Of a stretch of DNA of 57,748 nt, positions 43,461-49,803 are shown piece by piece. The stretch is from the NCBI RefSeq assembly GCF_000425485.1, contig NZ_KE384388.1:137182-194929 (forward strand), read 5' to 3'. Under the pieces are notes generated by a model that searched no databases, was not told the origin of the DNA, and worked only from the letters and a program-made list of their open reading frames with translations. Made by a program: the position numbers and the translations under genes. This DNA is from Flavobacterium tegetincola DSM 22377 (GTDB taxonomy: Bacteria > Bacteroidota > Bacteroidia > Flavobacteriales > Flavobacteriaceae). Within the stretch, counting starts at the first letter, position 1. Each line of letters begins with the position of its first letter.

Positions 43461-44693
43461 ATGAAAAACATCCTTCCTACTTTACTGGCTACGGCAGTGC
43501 TTACGGCTTGTGGCAATAAGAAAACTGAAACTAAGGTCGTGGAGAGTCAAACTGCTGCGGAAACCAATGCACCGGTGGAAACCGAGAAACCCAACAGCGA
43601 CTTGAAACCCGCTTTTGAGGGGCAAACGCGAATTGCGGGAGTGACCACCAAAACGCCCTACGAAACTAAAGTGCTGACTGATAAGCTCGACAGGCCTTGG
43701 GGTGTTGTTGCCTTGCCGGATGGACGGCTTTTGATTACAGAGAAAGAAGGCACGATGCGAATTGTAGCTGCAACAGGCAGTGTTTCTGAAAAAATAACGG
43801 GACTTCCGGAGGTCAATGATTCCGGTCAAGGTGGGTTATTGGGTGTAACCCTCGACCCTGATTTTGCCAATAATCGCATGCTGTATTGGGCTTTTTCTGA
43901 CAAAACAAAAGAAGGCAATCTTACGGCTGTTGCCAAAGGGCGTTTGGCTACTGACGAGACGAAAGTTGAAAATACTACCGTTATTTTCAGAGCGACACCC
44001 GGACACAAAGGCAACTTGCATTACGGAGGGAGAATTCTTTTTGATAAAAACGGTTACTTGGTTTTCAGTACCGGCGAGCGTTCTGATATGGAAACCCGAC
44101 CACAAGCCCAACAACTGAATTCGGCTAACGGGAAAATACTTCGCATTACGACCGATGGTAAAGCGGCACCTGGAAATCCGTTTGCAAAAACACCTAATGC
44201 ACGTCCGGAACTATACAGTTATGGCCACCGAAATGTGCAAGGTTTGGCTTTTCATCCCGAAACGGGTGATTTGTGGGAAAACGAATTTGGCCCGCTTGGT
44301 GGCGATGAGTTGAACCTGATTCAAGCCGGTAAGAATTACGGTTGGCCCATAATTACTTACGGAATGGAATACAGCGGTGACGAAATAGGCTCCCACATCG
44401 GGCAAAAAGAAGGTCTCGAACAACCTGTTTATTATTGGGACCCTGTGCTTTCGCCAAGTGGTATGACTTTTTATACCGGATCTGCCGTACCGGAGTGGAA
44501 AAACAATTTATTCATTAGCGGATTGAGCAGCACCCACATTGCCCGTCTGGTTATTGAAAACAATAAAGTAGTTGGCGAGGAACGCTTACTGAAAGAGGAA
44601 AACCAACGTTTTAGAGATATTACCCAAGGAAAAGACGGTGCTTTATATGCAGTAACGGACAATGGAAGGTTGTATCGAATTGGGGGGGAATAA
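43461..44693 (+). CDS. PQQ-dependent sugar dehydrogenase (Glucose/sorbosone type), lipoprotein
   Basis: The ATG at 43461 starts a lipoprotein signal (LTAC lipobox; Cys17) in preference to an upstream in-frame TTG. The 410-residue protein has the six-bladed beta-propeller motifs of soluble aldose sugar dehydrogenases: RPWGVVALPDGRLLITEKEG, GQGGLLGVTLDPDF, KGNLHYGGRILFD and YGHRNVQGLAFHPETG. They oxidise aldoses in the periplasm with PQQ. It stands alone between rtcB and the RAYT element; its stop is followed by a strong terminator. Confidence 0.92.
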   Translation: MKNILPTLLATAVLTACGNKKTETKVVESQTAAETNAPVETEKPNSDLKPAFEGQTRIAGVTTKTPYETKVLTDKLDRPWGVVALPDGRLLITEKEGTMRIVAATGSVSEKITGLPEVNDSGQGGLLGVTLDPDFANNRMLYWAFSDKTKEGNLTAVAKGRLATDETKVENTTVIFRATPGHKGNLHYGGRILFDKNGYLVFSTGERSDMETRPQAQQLNSANGKILRITTDGKAAPGNPFAKTPNARPELYSYGHRNVQGLAFHPETGDLWENEFGPLGGDELNLIQAGKNYGWPIITYGMEYSGDEIGSHIGQKEGLEQPVYYWDPVLSPSGMTFYTGSAVPEWKNNLFISGLSSTHIARLVIENNKVVGEERLLKEENQRFRDITQGKDGALYAVTDNGRLYRIGGE

Positions 44694-44717
44694 CAGATTA
44701 ATAATTCCAACTTTTAC

Positions 44718-44761
44718 AAGCTGAAATCCTATTTGATGAAATGGGATTTCAGCTTTTTTTT
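44718..44761 (+). terminator. Intrinsic terminator after the sugar dehydrogenase
   Basis: AAGCTGAAATCC and GGATTTCAGCTT form a perfect 12-bp stem with a 14-base loop, followed by a T run. Confidence 0.9.
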
Positions 44762-44800
44762 AGACTTATTTTGAGGTTGATTTATACCTGTTTCCTTTAC

Positions 44801-44890
44801 AATTGTTCGGACATTGTTCGAAGGTTGTTCGAAGAATTGCCCTTTTCTTCGAACAACGACGAACAATCTTCGAACAAACCTCGAACAAAG
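44801..44890. repeat. Palindromic TTGTTCGAA / TTCGAACAA array
   Basis: At least three forward copies of TTGTTCG(A/G)A are followed by four reverse copies ending in CGAACAA. At the centre GTTGTTCGAAGAA (44824-44836) and TTCTTCGAACAAC (44845-44857) form a perfect 13-bp stem with an 8-base loop. Nothing in the following 180 bases is coding, so the array is not a leader for a known gene. It looks like repeated protein-binding sites or a remnant element. Confidence 0.75.
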
Positions 44891-45073
44891 TGCGTAAAAA
44901 AGGTGGTTTTTGGAGGTGGGAATTGTGTGGTGTTTTTGTTGAGGTTTTTTTGTTAAATTTGGAGGGGTTTAATTTCAATATTACGGCAAACCGTAATCTT
45001 TGATGAGTAAGAATGTTTATGTTTTAATCTTCTTTTAAATATAACACCTGTCGCTATTTTAATGCAGTTCTCC

Positions 45074-45825
45074 CTGGTGCTCGTTTGCAACGAGTACCTA
45101 CTTAAATTACAAGAAAAACGATAGCGTTTGTAACGCGGCTAATTAAATCAGCATCAACGATGTATATTTTATTATTATTCATAAAATCAATATATTTGAT
45201 AGAAAAATTATGTCTGAAAAATACAAAGTGATTGATAGTACCGTGCCCACTTTTATTACAATAACCGTTGTAGACTGGGTAGATTTGCTGATACGTCCCG
45301 TTTATTGCAAGATTATAGATGATTCTTTAAATTACTGTATTAAAGAAAAGGGATTGAGTGTGCATGCGTATGTTTATATGACCAGTCACATTCATTTAAT
45401 AGTAACGGCATTTGATGGAGAATTGCAAAATGTTATTCGTGATTTTAAAAAATTTACTTCTAAAAAATTAATCGAAGCTATCCAAGAACATCCTGAAAGT
45501 AGAAAAGAATGGCTTTTAAGGAAATTTAGTTTTGAAGCTCAAAAATCGGGACGGGCGAAGAATTATAAATTATGGCAAGATGGTTTTCATCCTGTTATAT
45601 TGGATACGTTAGAAAAAATGGAGCAACGTGTAAAATACATACATTACAACCCTGTTGCTGCAGAAATTGTTTTTCATGAAAGAGATTATGTAAATAGTAG
45701 TTATCGAAATTATGAAGAAGATAATACTGTGTTCTGCAATGTAAATGTAGAGCCTTTATGGTAGTTTTATTTTAATCGCGTTGCAAACGCTTTATAAGTA
45801 GGTACTCGTTGCAAACGAGCACCAG
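45074..45825. mobile_element. RAYT transposase element with 31-bp terminal inverted repeats
   Basis: The left end (45074-45104) and right end (45795-45825) are exact reverse complements over 31 bases, from CTGGTGCTCG inward. Each end also carries two small palindromes (CTCGTTTGCAACGAG at the outer and GCGTTTGTAACGC at the inner position on the left; the inverse on the right). Between them lies a single transposase gene. The 752-base unit fits REP-associated transposase biology, but exact 31-bp ends around the gene are more like an autonomous element than scattered REPs. Confidence 0.82.
45210..45764 (+). CDS. REP-associated tyrosine transposase (RAYT, Y1 HUH family)
   Basis: The 184-residue protein has the RAYT hallmarks: YMTSHIHLIVTA with the metal-binding HIH at 60-62, and the KYIHYNPVAAEIV segment carrying candidate nucleophile Tyr143 (and Tyr146). 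The family nicks single-stranded DNA at palindromic REP sequences through a 5'-phosphotyrosine intermediate. The gene sits inside 31-bp inverted repeats that contain such palindromes. Its last 27 codons and the right end are repeated twice more downstream, and a small deleted derivative follows. Confidence 0.92.
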   Translation: MSEKYKVIDSTVPTFITITVVDWVDLLIRPVYCKIIDDSLNYCIKEKGLSVHAYVYMTSHIHLIVTAFDGELQNVIRDFKKFTSKKLIEAIQEHPESRKEWLLRKFSFEAQKSGRAKNYKLWQDGFHPVILDTLEKMEQRVKYIHYNPVAAEIVFHERDYVNSSYRNYEEDNTVFCNVNVEPLW

Positions 45826-46130
45826 GATGGGAGATTATGTAAATAGTAGTTATCGAAATTATGAAGAAGATAATACTGTGTTCTGCAATGTAAATGTAGA
45901 GCCTTTATGGTAGTTTTATTTTAATCGCGTTGCAAACGCTTTATAAGTAGGTACTCGTTGCAAACGAGCACCAGGATGGGAGATTATGTAAATAGTAGTT
46001 ATCGAAATTATGAAGAAGATAATACTGTGTTCTGCAATGTAAATGTAGAGCCTTTATGGTAGTTTTGTTTTAATCGCGTTGCAAACGCTTTACAAGTAGG
46101 TACTCGTTGCAAACGAGCACCAGAATGAGC
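45684..46130. repeat. 149-bp tandem repeat, three copies
   Basis: Copies begin at 45684, 45833 and 45982 (exact 149-base period). Each has the end of the transposase gene (YVNSSYRNYEEDN to the TAG), the GCGTTGCAAACGC palindrome and the right terminal palindrome CTCGTTGCAAACGAG. Copies 2 and 3 lack the start of the gene and are not translatable as part of it. Differences between copies are few single bases. Confidence 0.9.
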
Positions 46131-46362
46131 TCGTTTGTACCGAGTACCTACTTAAATGATAGCGTTTGCAACGCAACTAATTAAAGCAGCATCCACGAGT
46201 AGATTTTATTATTCCTCATAAAATCAATGTTTGTGATAGAAAAATAATATCTGAAAAACACAAAGTAATTGATAGTAAAATGTAGAGCCTTTACGGTAGT
46301 TTTATTTTAATCGCGTTGCAAACGCTTGATAAGTAGGTACTCGTTGCAAACGAGCACCAGAT
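46128..46362. mobile_element. Deleted mini-derivative of the RAYT element
   Basis: The left end and leader are kept (from gctcgtttgtaccgagtacc through the former start region), but the start codon has become ATA, and the coding region is cut after about ten codons and joined directly to the gene's last bases (tagagcctttacggtag) and the right end. It is a MITE-like, non-autonomous derivative in the same orientation as the complete element. Confidence 0.82.
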
Positions 46363-46395
46363 TAAGAAAACGAGCACAAAATAAGTTCCCATTTC

Positions 46396-46425
46396 AAAAA
46401 AGCATCCTAACTCAGGATGCTTTTT
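46396..46425. terminator. Intrinsic terminator
   Basis: AGCATCCT (46401-46408) and AGGATGCT (46414-46421) make an 8-bp stem with an aactc loop, with A before and T after. It separates the RAYT region from the downstream RNA region. Confidence 0.85.
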
Positions 46426-46476
46426 CTATTTTACCCCAACTCTACTTCCCTAAATAACATCTCTTTATAAAATTTA

Positions 46477-46529
46477 TTTCTACTGCGTAAAATCCTTGCG
46501 TAGTAACTCTCAAATATTTGCAGTAGAAA
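46477..46529. repeat. Inverted repeat around the tRNA-like RNA promoter
   Basis: TTTCTACTGC (46477-46486) and GCAGTAGAAA (46520-46529) are exact complements and enclose the shared promoter motif. It might form an alternative hairpin at the transcript start or bind a regulator. Confidence 0.55.
46484..46520 (+). promoter_or_regulatory. Promoter/operator of the tRNA-like RNA and slipin unit, shared with rtcB
   Basis: The 26 bases from 46484 match those from 41871 before rtcB at 20 positions, including an intact TTGCGTA (46496-46502). ATATTTG (46514-46520) lies exactly as far downstream as ATCTTTG does before rtcB. Only one arm of the rtcB palindrome is well kept. The transcript would start near 46527, about 87 bases before the first tRNA-like structure. 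Confidence 0.55.
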
Positions 46530-46613
46530 AAATAAACAGATGTATTGCATTATAAAAATATCAAACAAGTCCTGTTGCGTGTTTCTGAATGGCACCATTG
46601 CAGCTCTCTTTTC

Positions 46614-46718
46614 GCGGAAGCGAATTAGGTATGGCTGTGCAACTTGATTTGAAGGTTTGGATGGTTGCCAAAATACCATTCTCCTCTATAGGTCGTGGGT
46701 TCGATTCCCACTCCGTTT
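46614..46718 (+). ncRNA. tRNA-like RNA 1 (long, abnormal anticodon arm)
   Basis: The T arm is perfect: GTGGG (46695-46699), TTCGATT, CCCAC (46707-46711). A D-like arm AGC (46619-46621) ... GCT (46634-46636) carries the conserved GG in its loop. An acceptor-like pairing GCGGA (46614-46618) with TCCGT (46712-46716) closes it. The anticodon-like stem GCAAC / GTTGC (46639-46643, 46664-46668) has a 20-base loop, and the variable region is about 26 bases. No known tRNA fits, so it cannot decode normally. It resembles the tRNA-like modules seen with bacterial Y RNAs. Confidence 0.55.
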
Positions 46719-46782
46719 CGGCGGATAGTTCAGTTGGTTAGAACAATAGGTTTTCAACGTAGGTTCGAATCCTACACCGATT
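46719..46782 (+). ncRNA. tRNA-like RNA 2 (no anticodon arm)
   Basis: A D arm GTTC (46728-46731), loop AGTTGGTTA, GAAC (46741-46744) and a perfect T arm GTAGG (46759-46763), TTCGAAT, CCTAC (46771-46775) are separated by only 14 bases, too few for an anticodon arm. The 5' and 3' ends pair weakly (TCGG with CCGA at 46777-46780). The D and T arms match canonical tRNA sequence closely. It begins where the first structure ends, so they may be one processed precursor. Confidence 0.6.
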
Positions 46783-46792
46783 TATTTCGGTT

Positions 46793-46975
46793 TGACAGTG
46801 GCCGTCAGTCTCACAGCTTTAATTACTGTGCAAGAGTAGCATAACTCTTTAAAACAATGTACCAGAGAAAAAGAAGCGGACTCCGTCAGTGGTTTCAGAT
46901 TTAGGTTTGTAAACCGCACTTTTGAGAAGACTTGAAAGTTGGGATTCGTATTGAGCAAGAACGGTTGTTCTTTTT
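46793..46975 (+). ncRNA. Structured leader downstream of the tRNA-like RNAs
   Basis: Several compact hairpins follow: CACAG-N9-CTGTG (46812-46830), AAGAGT-AGCATA-ACTCTT (46832-46849), and AAGAAC-GGTT-GTTCTT (46957-46972) which ends in a T run and could attenuate transcription before the slipin gene. They could be additional RNA modules or a long structured 5' UTR. No reading frame is credible here. Confidence 0.4.
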
Positions 46976-47126
46976 GACTTGACAGATGTAATGTACTACA
47001 AATTCCATCTGAAAATGGTTAAAAACAAGAACCGCAACACTTGACACTACCTCGTCTTCCGTTTTTGAAAAAGGACGAATCCGTTTCGATTTCTTATTAA
47101 AAATAACACTTAAAAAAAAAGAAATA

Positions 47127-48224
47127 ATGATTAAAAAAGTACACATTAATGCCTACCAAGTAGGTTTGGTTTTCGAGAATAAAGAATTGGTACAGGTTTT
47201 AGAAGCGGGAAGTTTCTGGTTGTTTGGCAACAAAGAAGTGTTTGTTTATGAGAAAAAACAATCGTTCGTGACGCCAATTGAATTGAATATCTTGTTGCAA
47301 AACGAAAAGTTGGGCACTTTGTTGGAAGTCGTTGAAGTTGCCGATAATGAGTTGGCCTTGTACTTTGTGAACGGGATTTTCAAAGAAGTAATGACTACGG
47401 GACGCTATGCTTTTTGGAAAGGTTATGTTGAAAACTCCTTTATAAAAGCCGATTTGTCTAAGGTGTTTATCACCGAGGCTGTTCCGACTGCTTTATTGGA
47501 ACATGCCAAAGTAAAAATGTTTGTCAGACGGTTTCAAGTGGCTAATTTTGAAAAAGGCTTGTTGTTTGTCAACGGTGTTTTTGAAAAGGAATTATCTGCT
47601 GGTACGTACTACTTTTGGAACAATGCGACATCGGTAGAGGTAAAATCGGTGGACGTGAGGCAACAGCAATTGGAAATCTCAGGTCAGGAATTATTGACAA
47701 AGGACAAAGCGGGTTTGCGAATCAACTTTTTTGTACGGTACCAAATTACCGATATTTTCAAAGCCTTAACTGAAAATAAAGATTTTGAAAAGCAGTTGTA
47801 TGTGTTGATGCAATTGGCTTTACGGGCTTTTGTAGGTGGTTTGACTTTGGACGAATTATTGAACAGAAAAGACGCGATTGCACAAGAGATTTTGGAAAAC
47901 GTTCAAGCAAAAATCAGTGCCTTGGGCTTGGTCGTTTCTGATGCGGGAATTAGAGATGTCATTTTGCCTGGCGATATGAAAGAAATTATGAACCAGGTTT
48001 TGGTGGCGGAGAAAAAGGCTCAAGCCAACAGTATTATGAGACGAGAGGAAACGGCTTCTACGAGAAGTTTGTTGAATACTGCCAAATTGATGGAGGAAAA
48101 CGAGATGTTGTGGAAGTTGAAAGAGATGGAATATGTGGAGAAAATTGCCGATAAGATTGGTGAAATTACCATCTCCGGAAGCGGAAACGTCATCAGTCAA
48201 TTGAAGGAAATATTTGTGAAGTAA
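47127..48224 (+). CDS. Slipin-type SPFH protein with repeated N-terminal modules
   Basis: The 365-residue protein has an SPFH/band-7 domain (about 170-290, with SVDVRQQQLEISGQELLTKD and INFFVRYQITDIF) and a C-terminal coiled helix (AEKKAQANSIMRREETASTR). Its N-terminus lacks the usual membrane hairpin and instead has three similar modules (about 10-33, 74-97, 140-164) each like LxFxNGxxxxxxxAGxYxFW. Slipins scaffold membranes or large assemblies. It is preceded by the tRNA-like RNAs under a promoter like that of rtcB, so a role in RNA repair or tRNA handling is inferred. Confidence 0.85.
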   Translation: MIKKVHINAYQVGLVFENKELVQVLEAGSFWLFGNKEVFVYEKKQSFVTPIELNILLQNEKLGTLLEVVEVADNELALYFVNGIFKEVMTTGRYAFWKGYVENSFIKADLSKVFITEAVPTALLEHAKVKMFVRRFQVANFEKGLLFVNGVFEKELSAGTYYFWNNATSVEVKSVDVRQQQLEISGQELLTKDKAGLRINFFVRYQITDIFKALTENKDFEKQLYVLMQLALRAFVGGLTLDELLNRKDAIAQEILENVQAKISALGLVVSDAGIRDVILPGDMKEIMNQVLVAEKKAQANSIMRREETASTRSLLNTAKLMEENEMLWKLKEMEYVEKIADKIGEITISGSGNVISQLKEIFVK

Positions 48225-48229
48225 TAAAC

Positions 48230-48260
48230 AGCCACGGACTTTATGAGTTCGTGGTTTTTT
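48230..48260 (+). terminator. Intrinsic terminator after the slipin gene
   Basis: CCACGGAC and GTTCGTGG (one G-T wobble) form an 8-bp stem with a 7-base loop, followed by T6. Confidence 0.85.
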
Positions 48261-48470
48261 GTAGGGTTTCAATCTAAAAATCCCCAAGTTAAATAGATAC
48301 TGTTATTGCACAAATTAAATATTTAGTAAGTACATGTTTTTTTTGTAATTCAGCACAATACTATGCAACGCCAACTAAACTCTCGTGGGATGTTAGTGTT
48401 TCAAGTTAATTTATCGGGCATATTAAAAATAGAATCTGAAAGTATGTACAGCAAAAAATAACAATCGATT

Positions 48471-49802
48471 TTACTTCTCCATCAAAATTTTCACGCCTAA
48501 AACGTGTTTGCAAATTCCTCTTTTACCTTGGTAATTTGTGAACCAATTGCAAGTACAGTGATTCTTTTCGCCGTCAATAACTACGCGATGGGTTACACCC
48601 GTTCCTTTAACTTGGGCTTCAATGTAGTTTGGCCTTTGGGTTACAATTTGGATTTCCTCATTTTGAATTAATTTCTGTGCATTTTTCAACCTTGGATTTA
48701 AACTTAAAATGCGTTCGGTTTTAAAGGGTAATCTGCGGTAAAAGTGACTTCTGTTTTCCAAATCAAAACCCAATAATCCCATTGATGAAAGGCTTGACGT
48801 TAATTGTTCCATCGTTCCAAAATCGATATCATTTTCAATGGACAACATCGTTGGATCGAAGGATTCATTGGCTTTGAGCAAACTGTTCAATCCATAAACC
48901 CATTCCATTGGCACATTTTCAGTCATGTTTTCTAATGCTTTTCCTTCGCCCGAAAAACCACGGTACGCGTCTGGAGAAAATGCCATCAGCAGTTGCATTT
49001 TGCCAAATTCGCACACAATCGCACAGGTTTCTTTGTCAGACGATTCGTAAATCTGCATTTTGTCTACCAAAGATAGAATTCCTTCCAACAACCGCAACCG
49101 ATGAATGCCGCCAATCCGGACACTATCTGCCGTTTGCAAAGTTGAAAACATAAATTTCCCAACGCGTTTGGTAATGTAAAATTCGCCTTTCACATTTCCT
49201 TTTGGCAAATTTTGAAACAGTTGAATCGTTTGCATTTTGTTGAGTTCAAACTTTTGTTCCATATCAGCCAAATACAGTTGAACGCTCGTCAATCCTTTAA
49301 TCCAACGCGGCGGCAGTGTTACTTTTTTCTCAACGACTTTCGCTTTTGTGGTAATGACTTGCACATCATGCTGACCAACTGCAAGTGTGACTTTTTCATT
49401 TTTCTGAATGGCATTTAACGCATTCAACATCGGATCATTGAAGTCCACATTGGTCGTTCCGCTGGCGATAAATTCGCCGTCAATGGATTCGGGTTTCATG
49501 TCCAATCGTACGTAAACGCCATTGCAAGAAGAGAATCCTTCAAACCGCATTCGTTCGGAACCTGCAGTAACAATGGGGTCGCGTAAACTCGGAGGAATTG
49601 GTCCAAAACTGGAACGCACAACTTTGGCAATCGTACTCCAACATTTAGCCGTCACAAATGGATCAGTCAAACTTCCCCAGAAAAAACACGGAATGTTGTT
49701 CACTTCGGCAATTTCAGTTTGATGTGCCATAACCAAATTATTGATTCCTTTGGTCTTGTTGAGCGTTGAAACGTCTTGGTAATTATAAAGTAAATCGTTC
49801 AT
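48471..49802 (-). CDS. SWIM zinc-finger protein
   Basis: The 443-residue soluble protein ends with a SWIM motif, CxC-N12-CxH in HCTCNWFTNYQGKRGICKH, which binds zinc and usually nucleic acid. The rest is a mixed alpha/beta region of no family I recognise beyond bacterial SWIM proteins such as E. coli YehQ. It lies one base after the stop of the WGR gene, so the two are surely co-transcribed and probably work together. The role is unknown; a nucleic-acid-binding cofactor for the WGR protein or helicase is plausible. Confidence 0.85.
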   Translation of the reverse strand: MNDLLYNYQDVSTLNKTKGINNLVMAHQTEIAEVNNIPCFFWGSLTDPFVTAKCWSTIAKVVRSSFGPIPPSLRDPIVTAGSERMRFEGFSSCNGVYVRLDMKPESIDGEFIASGTTNVDFNDPMLNALNAIQKNEKVTLAVGQHDVQVITTKAKVVEKKVTLPPRWIKGLTSVQLYLADMEQKFELNKMQTIQLFQNLPKGNVKGEFYITKRVGKFMFSTLQTADSVRIGGIHRLRLLEGILSLVDKMQIYESSDKETCAIVCEFGKMQLLMAFSPDAYRGFSGEGKALENMTENVPMEWVYGLNSLLKANESFDPTMLSIENDIDFGTMEQLTSSLSSMGLLGFDLENRSHFYRRLPFKTERILSLNPRLKNAQKLIQNEEIQIVTQRPNYIEAQVKGTGVTHRVVIDGEKNHCTCNWFTNYQGKRGICKHVLGVKILMEK

Positions 49803-49803
49803 T

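Noticed and set aside
44741..45003. Short frames on both strands
   Set aside because: They run through a palindromic TTCGAA array and have no start context or neighbour.
45684..46130. CRISPR array
   Set aside because: The repeats are 149 bases, contiguous, without spacers, and carry the transposase end.
46431..46679. Minus-strand frame of 82 residues
   Set aside because: It covers the promoter and first tRNA-like structure; its residues show no protein-like pattern.
46600..46790. Canonical tRNA genes
   Set aside because: The D and T arms are tRNA-like, but the anticodon arm is abnormal in one and absent in the other, and the acceptor stems pair poorly.
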